The notes beneath the pieces were generated by a model. That model made no database searches. It was not told the DNA's origin and saw only the letters and a program-made list of their open reading frames with translations. A DNA stretch of 64,000 nt from JACPDH01 sp041671505 (GTDB lineage: Bacteria; Acidobacteriota; Thermoanaerobaculia; Gp7-AA8): the NCBI GenBank assembly GCA_041671505.1, contig JBAZBK010000001.1, positions 186,001-250,000 of the forward strand, read 5' to 3'. The first letter of the stretch is position 1. Each line of letters starts with the position of its first letter. Shown piece by piece: positions 17,565 to 27,032 of the stretch. A program made the position numbers and the translations under genes.

Positions 17565-18838
17565 CGCTCGCTTCCTCCATCGATCGACCGTGCAAGCCGC
17601 ACGCCGCTCATCTGGAACCGGGTCGCCGGATGCCAGAAGTTGCGGTAGGTGGCGCGCACGTGCCCTCGCGGCGTGAAGCAGGATCCGCCGCGGAGCACGA
17701 ACTGGTTGACCATGAACTTCCCGTTGTATTCGCCTAACGCGCCTTCACTGATCGTGAAGCCGGGATAGGGTGAGTAGCTCGAGCGGGTCCACTCCCAGAC
17801 GTCGCCGAAGAGTTGCCTGACCGCGCCCTTCGCCCCGGCCGCGGCGAGTGGCCGAAGCGCGCCGCGCTCGCGGAAGCTCCCGTCGCTCGAAGGCTGCGCC
17901 GAGGCCACTGCCTCCCACTCTTCTTCGGTCGGCAGGCGCGCGCCGAAGAAGGTCGCGAGCGCATCGGCCTCGTAGAAACTGACGTGCGCGACCGGCTCGT
18001 CGTCCGCGGCCTCACGCTCGCCATCGAGCCCGAAGAGCACGAGCGCTCCTCCCTCGAGACGCGCGTAGAGCGGCGCACGAATGCCGTGAGCGCGGACGAA
18101 GTCGAAGCCATCCGCAAGCCAGAGCGTCGGACGCTCGTAGCCACCCGCGGCCGCAAACTCCTTCCACTCCCTCACCGTGAGCAGCCGGTCGGCAAGCGCG
18201 AACGGCTCGAGCCAGACGCGGTGGCGCGGCAGCTCGTTGTCGAAGACGAAGTCGTCGGAGGCCGCCGCGCCGATGTCGACGATGCCACCGGGATGCTCGA
18301 TGAAGCGCAGCGGCGACGCGGGCGCCACCGCTCGTGCGTCCGCGCGTCCTCCCCGATACGCAGGGCGCGTCGGATTCTCCGCAAACGCGTTGAGGATGTC
18401 GGTCAGCAGCAGTTCCTGGTGCTGCTCCTCGTGCGCCATGCCGAGCTCGAGGATTGGCCGCATCGCCGCGAGCTCGTCATCCATTGCGCGCTCGATTTGT
18501 TCCGTCACGCGCGCGTCGATGGCGCGCCGGTACTCCGCGACCTCGCTCGAGGCCGGGCGCGAGAGCATGCCCCGCTTCGGGCGCGCGTGCCGCGGCCCCA
18601 CGTTCTCGTAGTACGAATTGAAGAGGTAGGCGAACGTCGGATCGAACGGCGCGACTCCAGCGGGAAGCAGAAGGAACGTCTCGAAGAACCACGTCGTGTG
18701 CGCGCGGTGCCATTTCGCCGGGCTGCAGTCGGGCATCGACTGGAGCTGCTGATCCTCGGGCGACAGCGGCGCGGCGAGCGCCTCGGTCGCGTCGCGCGTC
18801 GCATGAAAACGGTCGATCAGGCGCTGGCGTTCGTTCAT
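17561..18838 (-). CDS. egtB: Hercynine oxygenase / sulfoxide synthase EgtB
   Basis: Non-haem iron enzyme of 425 aa that joins hercynine to cysteine or gamma-glutamylcysteine using O2. The N-terminal DinB-like helical domain carries the iron ligands: a His in KWHRAHTTWFFE and the HEEQHQE pair near residue 137. The C-terminal FGE-sulfatase domain includes WEWTRSSYSPYPGF and FVLRGGSCFTPRGH, with RATYRNFWHP near the end. It is the first gene of the egtB-egtD operon, with a GAGGTGAGG ribosome binding site. The product protects against oxidative stress. Confidence 0.95.
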   Translation of the reverse strand: MNERQRLIDRFHATRDATEALAAPLSPEDQQLQSMPDCSPAKWHRAHTTWFFETFLLLPAGVAPFDPTFAYLFNSYYENVGPRHARPKRGMLSRPASSEVAEYRRAIDARVTEQIERAMDDELAAMRPILELGMAHEEQHQELLLTDILNAFAENPTRPAYRGGRADARAVAPASPLRFIEHPGGIVDIGAAASDDFVFDNELPRHRVWLEPFALADRLLTVREWKEFAAAGGYERPTLWLADGFDFVRAHGIRAPLYARLEGGALVLFGLDGEREAADDEPVAHVSFYEADALATFFGARLPTEEEWEAVASAQPSSDGSFRERGALRPLAAAGAKGAVRQLFGDVWEWTRSSYSPYPGFTISEGALGEYNGKFMVNQFVLRGGSCFTPRGHVRATYRNFWHPATRFQMSGVRLARSIDGGSER

Positions 18839-19017
18839 GCCTCACCTCGGCCGGGAATTCGCACGAGGACACATCCGTCCCTCGGCGCGTGTCGGAGAGC
18901 AAAATCCGGCTGGTTTTAGAAGGGGAAAATCGTACCACACTGCCTCCGCGCATGATGCCGTGCGGGGCGCGAACGGAAACCTCTCCGTTACAATGCGGCG
19001 AACCAGCCGGTCGCCGA
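18839..19017. promoter_or_regulatory. Upstream region of egtBD
   Basis: This 179-bp gap carries the egtBD promoter; its upstream side abuts the end of the cyclase gene on the same strand. An A/T-richer patch at about 18900-18940 is the likely promoter position, but I cannot assign boxes or an operator with confidence. Confidence 0.35.
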
Positions 19018-20424
19018 TCAACCGATCTCGAAGACCGTGAGCGCGTCGGCGATTCCCTTGAGCATCGCGCGGTGTGGCACGACGTTCATGCCCTCATGGC
19101 TGAGGATCGACTTCACGCGCTCGTTCCCGACGACCGGCTCGGTCGCGTAGATCGCGTGCGAGGTCGCGAGGCCCTGCACCCGCGCCGCGATGTTCACGGT
19201 CTGGCCAAAGTAGTCGAGCCGGTCGTTCGAGATCACCGCGAGGCACGGACCTTCATGAAGCCCGATCTTCACGAGAAGGTCCTCGCGTCCGTGCGAGCCG
19301 TTGAGATCTTCCATAGCGCGGCGGATTCCGACGGCGGCGGCGAATCCCTGATCCGGCGAGGGGAACGTCGCCATCACCGCGTCGCCGATCGTCTTGACGA
19401 CCGCGCCTGACTCGCGCCTCACGACCTCCCCCAGCACGCGAAAGTGCGCGCGGACGAGATCGTACGCGACGAGATCGCCGACGCGCTCGTAGAGCTCGGT
19501 CGATCCCTTCAGGTCGGTGAAGAGGACCGTCATGCTCGCGATCTTCAAGCGCTGATCGATGCTGAGGCTCTCGGCGCGGTAGAGATCGCGGAAGGTCTGA
19601 TTCGTGAAGATCCGCTTCGCGGTGAGGAACGGCTGGCGGTGCTCGAAGAGCTGGTGAAAGCGCTCTCCCGCGAGAAAGAGGCACGGCAGGACTCTCCGCG
19701 CGGTTCGATTCACGAGCGTGAGCCGCAACGGCCCCGGCGCCAGTACCTCGGTCGCCGTCGGTACGCCCGAATCGGTATAGGCGACGGTGATGTCCCGGCG
19801 TTCGCGTGTCGGTTCCCCTTTGACGTCGAGGAACTTCGCCGAATGAGTAACCGGCTCGAAGAGGATCACGAACTCCGAAGGAAGCTGTATCGAAAAGACG
19901 ACCTTCTCGCCCGGGGCGACCTCCTCGGATTCGATCACGCACTCCTGCCACATCGCGGAGTAGTCCGACTCGTGCTGCGGCATGACGAGCGCATTGCTGA
20001 AATAGAGATCGCGGTAGTAGTGAAGCGGAGGCATCAACTCGGGTTCGTGGGCCGCAATCCGCCGCAGTCGCTGGCTCACCGTGAAGCTGACCTCGACCAT
20101 GCTGTCGATCTCCGGCTCGTAGCCGGCGGCACAGAGCGAGCAGTTGTAGTGGTCCTTCATCTGCTTGAGATCGGCGCCGACGTCGAGGACGCCGCCGCAG
20201 CCCGGGCAGAGAAGATTCCACGACATCTCGAACAGCGCGAGCTTTGCCGCGTGGACGAACGCATCGAGGACCCGATCCTCGGGCAGTTTCCGATCGGCCG
20301 CGAATCGCAGCGGATCGAGCCGGCTCAACTCGCTGTCGCTCCCGGTCGAGACGAGCTCCTCGATAGCGGCAACGACGGCAGCGTCGGCCACCTCGCGCAA
20401 GGTGTCGAATCGGGAGTCACTCAT
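19018..20424 (-). CDS. Class III adenylate/guanylate cyclase with zinc-ribbon regulatory domain
   Basis: A protein of 468 aa. The C-terminal third is a class III nucleotide cyclase: metal-binding Asp residues in LFTDLKGSTELYE and TIGDAVMATF, and the transition-state segment TVNIAARVQ, so it looks catalytically complete. The N-terminal part has two cysteine pairs, CPGCGGVL and CSLC, that form a probable zinc ribbon, followed by a beta-rich region; it resembles the DUF5939-type domain found before cyclase domains. No TM segment is visible, so it is cytoplasmic. I start at the ATG at 20424 because a GTG extension to 20469 adds atypical sequence. The signal sensed is unknown. Confidence 0.88.
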   Translation of the reverse strand: MSDSRFDTLREVADAAVVAAIEELVSTGSDSELSRLDPLRFAADRKLPEDRVLDAFVHAAKLALFEMSWNLLCPGCGGVLDVGADLKQMKDHYNCSLCAAGYEPEIDSMVEVSFTVSQRLRRIAAHEPELMPPLHYYRDLYFSNALVMPQHESDYSAMWQECVIESEEVAPGEKVVFSIQLPSEFVILFEPVTHSAKFLDVKGEPTRERRDITVAYTDSGVPTATEVLAPGPLRLTLVNRTARRVLPCLFLAGERFHQLFEHRQPFLTAKRIFTNQTFRDLYRAESLSIDQRLKIASMTVLFTDLKGSTELYERVGDLVAYDLVRAHFRVLGEVVRRESGAVVKTIGDAVMATFPSPDQGFAAAVGIRRAMEDLNGSHGREDLLVKIGLHEGPCLAVISNDRLDYFGQTVNIAARVQGLATSHAIYATEPVVGNERVKSILSHEGMNVVPHRAMLKGIADALTVFEIG

Positions 20425-20545
20425 GACAGCGAAGTAAAAAGCGTACTCCTCTCTACTGCCGTCGCACAACGCCGGGTCGTTGCTGGAGGTGGAAATCCGG
20501 TTTCAGGCGACGCGCCCGGGGGCCGATGCGTGAAGGGCCTGCCGG

Positions 20546-21634
20546 TCAAGTGCTCGAATCGTTCGCCGCGCGGGGCAGGCCCCTGAGATTGCGCACGCAT
20601 ATGACGCCGAGCGTGATCACCGTCAGCGGGATCACGAAAAACATCATGGCGAAGCTGAAGCGCGGCAGGGCATCGTGCCATGCGCTTGCGAGCGCGAGAT
20701 AGGTGAGATACGCGGCGAAGTAGAAGAGGAAGATCGCCCCTTCCCATCTCGCGATCACGTGGCCTCGAAGGAAGATCGGGAAACAGGCAATCGCGACCGC
20801 CACCATCACCGGAAGGTCGAACGCGATGATCGCGGGCGCGACGCGGACGCCGTTCGGAGCGATCGATGCCGTCGCGCCGAGCACGAGAAGGATGTTGAAC
20901 AGGTTGCTGCCGATCACGTTGCCTGCCGCGATCTCTCGCTGTCCGCGAAACGCGGCCATCAGCGACGTCGCCAGCTCGGGCAGTGACGTGCCGACGGCGA
21001 CCACCGTCAGCCCGATGATCATGTCGCTGACGCCGAGAAGCTTCGCGATCTGCGTGGCGGACGCGACGAGAAGATCCGCGCCGTAGACGAGCAGCGCGAT
21101 GCCGGCCACGATGAATCCCGCATCGATTGTGCCCGTCCGCACTCGCCGTCCGACAGGAACGCTCTCCGCGACTGTCGCCGCTTCATTCCGGCTCGTCGCG
21201 ATGACGAACACAGAGTACGTAACCGCTCCAGCGACCAGGACCGCTCCGTCCAGCCGGGAGATGCGGCCATCGCGCGCCATGATGAAGCAGGCGATGCTGA
21301 CGAAGATCATGAGCGGAACTTCGACGCGCACGAGGCGCTTCGCGATGATCAGAGGCGCCATGACTGCCGACGCGCCGAGGATCAGGAGAATGTTGACGAT
21401 GTTGCTTCCGACGACGTTGCCCATCGCCATGTCGGCTCGTCCTTCCAGCGCGGCACTGAGCGAGACCGCGATCTCGGGTGCGCTCGTCCCGTAACCGACG
21501 ACGGTAAGGCCGACGACGAGCGGCGACATTCCGAGCGACAGCGCAAGGCGCGACGCTCCGCGGACCAGAAGCTCGGCCCCTCCTGCCAGGAGGACGATCC
21601 CGACGGCGAGCATCAGAATGTTGCCGAGCGGCAT
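20546..21634 (-). CDS. Calcium/sodium (CaCA family) antiporter
   Basis: Integral membrane protein of 362 aa with two homologous halves of about five TM helices. The alpha repeats are clear: GYGTSAPEIAVSLSAA with GNVVGSNIVNILLILG in the first half, and VGTSLPELATSLMAA with GNVIGSNLFNILLVLG in the second. These hold the acidic and polar residues that bind Ca2+ and Na+ or H+. It matches YrbG/CaxA-type antiporters of about 320-370 aa. The ATG at 21634 is used because the longer frame upstream is polar, unlike a membrane protein. It diverges from the ClC gene. Confidence 0.92.
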   Translation of the reverse strand: MPLGNILMLAVGIVLLAGGAELLVRGASRLALSLGMSPLVVGLTVVGYGTSAPEIAVSLSAALEGRADMAMGNVVGSNIVNILLILGASAVMAPLIIAKRLVRVEVPLMIFVSIACFIMARDGRISRLDGAVLVAGAVTYSVFVIATSRNEAATVAESVPVGRRVRTGTIDAGFIVAGIALLVYGADLLVASATQIAKLLGVSDMIIGLTVVAVGTSLPELATSLMAAFRGQREIAAGNVIGSNLFNILLVLGATASIAPNGVRVAPAIIAFDLPVMVAVAIACFPIFLRGHVIARWEGAIFLFYFAAYLTYLALASAWHDALPRFSFAMMFFVIPLTVITLGVICVRNLRGLPRAANDSST

Positions 21635-21743
21635 CGCGGAAGTATACGGGGAGCGGGAAACGGAACTCTTCGGCGGTGCCGTCGTCGCGATCACCAAAGC
21701 TGTCGGGTCGCGATCGAGCGGCGAGATGCGACAATAGGCCTCG

Positions 21744-23438
21744 GTGCCGAGGATTTCGCAGCGCAAGCTCCTCGTGGCGTTCGTCGCGGCAGGTGTCGTA
21801 TCCGGGCTCGCGGCGGTGCTGTTCCACGAATGGATCGTAGTGAGCCGGTCGCTTCTGTTCGACCGCGTGTTCGCTCTCGGTGCCGTGCCGCGGTCGATTC
21901 TCATCATCGTCATCCCGACCCTCGTCGCGGCGGCTCTCGGTTGGACCGTGCAGCGCTTCGCGCCCGCGGCGCTGGGTGCGAACCTCGCGCGGGTCCGGCG
22001 TGGTTATGCCGAGGACGTGTCGCACCTCGACGGCAGGACGATCTTCGCGACGTTCGCGCTCACACCGCTCTCGCTTGGTTCCGGCGCCCCGCTGGGCCCC
22101 GAGGGGCCTACGGTGGTCGTTACCAGCGGGTTGTCCGTCGCGGTGGCGCGCGCGTTCGGACTGCCGCGCAGAATGTGGCGCGGCATGATTCCCGTCGGCA
22201 CCGCGGCGGGGATCGCCGCGATCTTCCGGACGCCGATCACCGGCGTGGTGTTCGCGCTCGAAGAGCTTTCGGGAACCTCGAGCCGGAGCCTCCTGGGCGG
22301 AACCTTGATCGCGGCGGTTGCGGCAGCCGTGGTGCAGCAGGTTGCCTCGCCCGACCACGCGCGAATCCTGCCGGCGTCGGCGGCGAGCTGGAACGATCCG
22401 CGCGAGCTGATCGGCTTTGCCGTCGTCGGCATCTGCGCCGGGCTGATCTCGGGTGCGGTGCTCCGGCTCGGAGGCGTGCTCCGCGACCGCGTTCGAACGC
22501 TCATGCCGTCGATCCCGCTCCGCTTCGCGATCGGCGGGGCGGCGGTCGGGCTCCTGGGCGTGCTCAACCCGACGATGCTCGGCGTCGGGTACCAGACGAC
22601 CTCGCTCTTTCTCACGGGCGGCGGTTCGCTCGGCGTCGCAGCCGGGGCGCTCGGGACGAAGATCGCCGGCTTCATCATCGCGGTCGCGGCGGGTTTGTTA
22701 GGTGGAACGTTCGCTCCTTCGCTCTTCATCGGGTCGGCGCTCGGCTCGCTCGTCGGCTTCGCGGGAGCGATGGTCCTGCCGGGGCCGATCAACGTCGGAG
22801 CGTACGCGCTCGTCGGCATGGGCGCCTACTTCGCCGGCACGCTGCGGGCGCCGATCGCCGCGGTGCTGATCGTCCTCGAGCTGACGAACGACTACGGGCT
22901 GATCATCCCGCTGATGCTGGGAGTCGTGCTGGCCAACACGATCTCGCACGCGCTGGCTCCGCGAACGCTCGAGGAAGAGCAGCTCGAGCACGAGGGCGTT
23001 CGCGAGGTGCGGCGCGCGCACGATCCACTTGCGAGCCTCCGTGTTCGCGACGTGATGTCGACGAATCTCCTGATGTTTGAGCCGGAGACGAGCATCGCCG
23101 AGGTGATCGAGCGAACGAGCGTCGTGAGACACCACGACTACCCGATCGTCGACCGTGAGGGGCGGCTCGTCGGCCTGCTTCCCGGTCATGAGATCGCGCG
23201 CTGCTTCAGGCTCGGGACTCTCGATGAAGCGGTCGGCGCGCTTGCGCCGATGCCGGGCACGGTCGCGCTCGAAGATGAGCCGCTGCACGATTTGCTGTCG
23301 CGAATGGCGCAGGTAGCTGCCGAGCGCTCCGTCGTGGTCGACGGCAACGGGGTCGTGAAAGGCTTCGTGAGCCCTTCGGATCTCGTGCGCGCCCGGTTCC
23401 GCGAGCATCGGACCGCCGACGACGACACGCTCAGCTGA
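21744..23438 (+). CDS. ClC-type chloride channel/transporter with CBS pair
   Basis: Chloride channel family protein of 564 aa. Signature segments are GSGAPLGPEGPTV (the gating Glu is kept; the Arg of the usual GREGP is Pro here), FRTPITGVVFALEE and GGTFAPSLFIGSALG (GxFxP). About 10-12 membrane helices span residues 10-410. The C terminus (about 430-555) holds two CBS motifs, beginning VRDVMSTNLLMFEPETSI, which usually bind adenine nucleotides and gate the channel. The start is GTG. It is divergent from the cation antiporter, so the 109 bp between them hold both promoters. Confidence 0.93.
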   Translation: MPRISQRKLLVAFVAAGVVSGLAAVLFHEWIVVSRSLLFDRVFALGAVPRSILIIVIPTLVAAALGWTVQRFAPAALGANLARVRRGYAEDVSHLDGRTIFATFALTPLSLGSGAPLGPEGPTVVVTSGLSVAVARAFGLPRRMWRGMIPVGTAAGIAAIFRTPITGVVFALEELSGTSSRSLLGGTLIAAVAAAVVQQVASPDHARILPASAASWNDPRELIGFAVVGICAGLISGAVLRLGGVLRDRVRTLMPSIPLRFAIGGAAVGLLGVLNPTMLGVGYQTTSLFLTGGGSLGVAAGALGTKIAGFIIAVAAGLLGGTFAPSLFIGSALGSLVGFAGAMVLPGPINVGAYALVGMGAYFAGTLRAPIAAVLIVLELTNDYGLIIPLMLGVVLANTISHALAPRTLEEEQLEHEGVREVRRAHDPLASLRVRDVMSTNLLMFEPETSIAEVIERTSVVRHHDYPIVDREGRLVGLLPGHEIARCFRLGTLDEAVGALAPMPGTVALEDEPLHDLLSRMAQVAAERSVVVDGNGVVKGFVSPSDLVRARFREHRTADDDTLS

Positions 23439-23509
23439 TCCCGCGCCGGCCTGGAGTCGACGAGCACGCCCTGGATTACGCCTGCCGGCTCCGCATTCCG
23501 CCTGCGGGC

Positions 23510-25066
23510 TCAACGTGCCGCGACGAGGGCGATGAGCGGAGGCAGCAGCGCCACGACGAAGAACATCGCGACCGCCGCGCCGCCGAGCAGCAGAGAGCCC
23601 TTTCGGGGAAGCGAAAAGGAACCGGCCCATCGCGGCCCGCGGCTCAACGCGAGGGCGACGAGCCCCGTCGCCAGGAATCCGACGACGTTCCACCATAGCG
23701 ACGACATGCCGGTGGCGAGACGCGCGGCCGCGAGATTGACCGCGAGGCCGAACACGATCGCCATCGACGCCGATCGCCCGTCGACCCCGCGCGTCACGGC
23801 CCCGAGAAGGAACACGGCCAGGACCGGGCCGTAGAAAATGGAGCCTAACTGCGTGATCAGAACGAGAATCCCCGACGCGCTGCGCGAGAAGACGATCGCC
23901 GAGAGGATCGCAGAGACCCCCCACGCGAGGGTCATCAGCCGTCCGAGCCACGCGCTCTGGAGCGTCGAGTCGGCGCCGGCGATGTCTTCGAGCGTCACGG
24001 CGGCGAGCGAGTTGAGCGCGGAATCGAGCGACGACATCGCCGCGGCGAGAATCGCCGCCAGGAGCAGCCCGCGCAGCCCGACCGGAAGGTACGCGATCAT
24101 AAAGGTCGGCACGAGGCTGTCCGCCGGGAGACCCGCCATCCGCGCAGCGAACGCGGGATCGACCCGAAGCAGCCCCGCCAGGAGCAGCCCGAAGCCGCAG
24201 TAGGTGAGCACCAGCGGGAAGCGGAGGAGCCCGGTGAGTAGCAGCGCCGACTGCGCATCGCGCGCGCTCGCCGCCGCGAGAAGCCGCTGGCCCTGTGTCT
24301 GGTCGCATGCGTAGTACGACATGTAGAGGATGATCCCGCCCGCGAGCATCGGGAGGAGCGCGAAGGAGTTTCCGTCCGTGAGCCCGAGGGAGTCCGTCAC
24401 AATCGTCCGGGTGCGATCCAGCGGAACCGCCTCGACGACGCGAAGCCCCGCATGCGCGAGGATGTAGCCTCCCGAGACGATCACCCCGATCCAGAGCACC
24501 GCGAGTTGGACAATGTCGCTCCAAATGTCGGCGACGATCCCGCCGAGTACGCAGTAGCCCACCGAGAAGAGCCCGGTAATCGTGATGGCGACAGGGATCG
24601 ACACTTCGAGCACCGGCGCGACGACGAGCGCGGCTGCGTAGAGAATCACCCCCGTGGCGAGTCCCCTCGACACGAGGAAGATCGAGGCGAGCAGACGCCG
24701 CGTGCCGCGGCCGAATCGGCGCTCGGCGAACTCGTAGATCGACGCGCCGCTCACCGATCGAAGCGCGGGAAGCAGGAGCGCGATGACGAGCAGCATCGCG
24801 ATCGGCAGGGCGAGCTCGTATTGCAGCCAGCGAAGCCCGCCGTTCGACTGAAGTGCGACGAACGCCGGCGCGCCGATGAGGCTCACCGCACTCGCCTGGT
24901 TCGCCATGATCGAAAGGGCGAGCGGGCCGCCTCGCATCGAGCGCCCCGCGAGGAAGAACTCCGCCCCGCTCCTCTGCCGGAGCGCGATGACGACGGAGAT
25001 CGCGATGATCGTGCCGAAGTACGCCGCGAGCACGGCGTAATCGACAGAACCGAGCGAGTGGCTCAC
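23510..25066 (-). CDS. Sodium/solute symporter (SSS family), last gene of osmolyte operon
   Basis: Integral membrane protein of 518 aa with about 13 TM helices. The N-terminal AGRSMRGGPLALSIMANQASAVS segment region holds the typical Na+ site of the SSS family, and the middle has the family glycine-rich pattern FSVGYCVLGGIVADIWSD. I start at a GTG (25066) whose first bases overlap the stop of the upstream channel gene (GTGA), so translation is coupled. The substrate is not shown by sequence; being the fifth gene behind a glucosylglycerate-type pathway suggests uptake of a compatible solute. An alternative is a general carboxylate or sugar symporter. Confidence 0.88.
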   Translation of the reverse strand: MSHSLGSVDYAVLAAYFGTIIAISVVIALRQRSGAEFFLAGRSMRGGPLALSIMANQASAVSLIGAPAFVALQSNGGLRWLQYELALPIAMLLVIALLLPALRSVSGASIYEFAERRFGRGTRRLLASIFLVSRGLATGVILYAAALVVAPVLEVSIPVAITITGLFSVGYCVLGGIVADIWSDIVQLAVLWIGVIVSGGYILAHAGLRVVEAVPLDRTRTIVTDSLGLTDGNSFALLPMLAGGIILYMSYYACDQTQGQRLLAAASARDAQSALLLTGLLRFPLVLTYCGFGLLLAGLLRVDPAFAARMAGLPADSLVPTFMIAYLPVGLRGLLLAAILAAAMSSLDSALNSLAAVTLEDIAGADSTLQSAWLGRLMTLAWGVSAILSAIVFSRSASGILVLITQLGSIFYGPVLAVFLLGAVTRGVDGRSASMAIVFGLAVNLAAARLATGMSSLWWNVVGFLATGLVALALSRGPRWAGSFSLPRKGSLLLGGAAVAMFFVVALLPPLIALVAAR

Positions 25067-25764
25067 TGATTGTCGATCTCCGTTCCCGGGCGCGTCTCCG
25101 GTGGCGGGGCGACGTAGCGCTTCAAATACTCCCGGGCGATGTCCCGCCCGCCTAACCCAAAGGCGAGCGCGAGCGCGAGCATGACTCCGCCGAGGACGAT
25201 CGAGAACGTCGCGACGACGACCGAGCGCGCGACGGCGAGGTGGTCGAGGGCCATCGCGATCGAGAGAGCCAGGACGAGGAGCCGTGTGACTCCGGAGACG
25301 AGGCGCGCGCCGCGCCACCCGGCGTTCACCGCCGTGATCAGGACGCCGCGGTAAGCGAATTCGGCAAGCATGACGCCGACGATCACGATCAGCACGGCGG
25401 TCAGCAGCGCCGGGACGAACGCCAGCGCGTTGGCAAGGATCGTCGCCGTGCCCGGAATCCGAAGCGAGAGCGCTCCCGCGAGCGCGACGGCAAACACGGT
25501 GAGCCAGCCGATGAACCGCGCGACGTAGTCGGACGGCGTTCGCGTGAGCCCGGCGCGCCGCAGCGTCGTGTCGGCGCCGCCACGAGCCGCGAGACCATCG
25601 AAACCGACCGCGCGCAGCATGCGCGACAGGGCGAAGCGAACCAGCCAGCCCGCGACCAGCGCAGCGACGAGAATCGCGACGAACGACAGAAGGTCGACGG
25701 CGATGGTGCCGAGCCTGTGCCCGAATTCCCGTAGCCATTCTGCGAATGCGGTGTCATTGCTCAT
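25063..25764 (-). CDS. Mechanosensitive-channel-like TM-helix protein
   Basis: A membrane protein of 233 aa with four or five hydrophobic helices and paired glycine/alanine-rich helices (VGVMLAEFAYRG, IVLGGVMLALALAFGLGGRD), typical of the TM_helix repeat family related to MscS. It lacks the cytoplasmic beta domain of MscS. The ATG at 25764 follows AAGGAGA and shares one base with the stop of the upstream glycosyltransferase gene. It may release osmolytes after hypo-osmotic shock. In this operon that role would complement the synthase genes upstream and the symporter downstream; this is inferred from context. Confidence 0.75.
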   Translation of the reverse strand: MSNDTAFAEWLREFGHRLGTIAVDLLSFVAILVAALVAGWLVRFALSRMLRAVGFDGLAARGGADTTLRRAGLTRTPSDYVARFIGWLTVFAVALAGALSLRIPGTATILANALAFVPALLTAVLIVIVGVMLAEFAYRGVLITAVNAGWRGARLVSGVTRLLVLALSIAMALDHLAVARSVVVATFSIVLGGVMLALALAFGLGGRDIAREYLKRYVAPPPETRPGTEIDNQ

Positions 25765-27032
25765 CAGGGTCTCCTTTCTTCGCGCCACGCGGCGACGAAG
25801 TCGCTGCGCAGGCTGCGAAACGTGCGCGCGAGTTGTTGAATCTGCTCCTCCGCCTCCTCGTCGCTCTTCCTCTGATTCGCGACGATGAACGAGGCCACGC
25901 GGCCGAGATAGAGAGGCGTCAGCGAGGAGAGCAGCTGATCGCGCGGAATGACGCGGCGGCGGTACGCAATGGCGAAGGCGTAGACGATGCGCGTCCAGAG
26001 CACGTCATCCACCCCTTCCGCGCCGTTGCTCGACGCGACCGCAGTGACCCGTTCCAGTATCGCCTCCGGCATCGCCAGAGCGTAGACGGGTCGCAGCGTC
26101 TCGACGCCGAAGCGGAACTGCTCGAGCATGCGGCCGACGTCCACGTTGACCGGATCGTGAGGCGTGTCGACCGGGTCGCCGAGGATCGGTGCAATCGTCG
26201 AGGGCACGCCATTCGTCCAGACGTTCTCGTACGTCTCCAGCAGGCCAAAGGCGGTCCCGACCACCTCCACGAGCATCTTCGCGAGATGATGCCCCGGGTC
26301 TTTCGGGTCATGCACCTTCGCCCCCAGATGCGCCTGCGCCACGCGGAAGCGCGCGGCGAGCGCGGTGGTCGTCATCCAGATGTCGATGCCGAAGCGCGCG
26401 ACGTCGGTCGACCAGACGTCGGTGTCGAGGTAGAGCCGCACGAGCTGCGCCCCGACTCCGAAGTCGCCGCCGATCGGCTGCCTGACGTTGCCGCCGTAGA
26501 GGGCCGCGGTCATCGGAAAGATGATCGAGTTCGTGATCGTGCCGTCGAACTTGTGACGCCTGTATAGCGGTGCGACGAAGTCGTGTGCGCCGCTCTCCAC
26601 CGGTGCGGCGAGCCGCTCGATCCACTCGGGAGTGACCGAGCGCAAGTCGGCGTCGAGGACGACGACCGCGGCGGCACCGACCCTCGAGGCCACCTCGAAG
26701 ATGTCGCGAAATGCGGAGCCTTTGCCCGACGGTCCGCGGTATCGGATGCTGGCGGCGCGGATCGCCGCAACGCCGTCGGCGCCGAGCTCCGCGCGCGCCG
26801 CGATCGCGCTCTCGGCAAATCGCTCCGGCGTTCCGTCGCCCGAGCCTCCGTCGGAGTTGAGCACGAGCGCGCGGGCTCCGGGGAACGCCCCCGAGATGCC
26901 GCGGACCGCGGTCACCGCGACGTGGGCGATGGAATGCGCGTTGTTAAAGCTCGGGATTCCGATGACGATTCGCGCGTCTCCGATTTCCGAGGCGAGCGCT
27001 GCGATCGCGGCGTCAGGCGCGGGCGGGCTCAT
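25764..27032 (-). CDS. GT-A glycosyltransferase of the osmolyte operon
   Basis: Cytoplasmic glycosyltransferase of 422 aa. It has an N-terminal nucleotide-sugar strand (RIVIGIPSFNNAHS), a diphosphate-binding GPSGKGSAFRD, the metal-binding LDADLRS (DxD), an acceptor-loop PIGGDFGVG and a FGIDIWMTT segment. This order (PGKG, DAD, GGE/D, WGID) is the same as in mannosylglycerate and glucosyl-3-phosphoglycerate synthases (GT78/GT81), but it is not the operon's main GpgS-like gene. It may add a second sugar, as in mannosylglucosylglycerate synthesis. The start at 27032 has GAGG at seven bases; it overlaps the phosphatase gene by 20 bp. Confidence 0.75.
   Translation of the reverse strand: MSPPAPDAAIAALASEIGDARIVIGIPSFNNAHSIAHVAVTAVRGISGAFPGARALVLNSDGGSGDGTPERFAESAIAARAELGADGVAAIRAASIRYRGPSGKGSAFRDIFEVASRVGAAAVVVLDADLRSVTPEWIERLAAPVESGAHDFVAPLYRRHKFDGTITNSIIFPMTAALYGGNVRQPIGGDFGVGAQLVRLYLDTDVWSTDVARFGIDIWMTTTALAARFRVAQAHLGAKVHDPKDPGHHLAKMLVEVVGTAFGLLETYENVWTNGVPSTIAPILGDPVDTPHDPVNVDVGRMLEQFRFGVETLRPVYALAMPEAILERVTAVASSNGAEGVDDVLWTRIVYAFAIAYRRRVIPRDQLLSSLTPLYLGRVASFIVANQRKSDEEAEEQIQQLARTFRSLRSDFVAAWREERRP

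Noticed and set aside
22698..24524. A 608-codon minus-strand frame across the ClC and symporter genes
   Set aside because: It is antisense to the ClC gene and out of frame with the symporter, without any domain signature.
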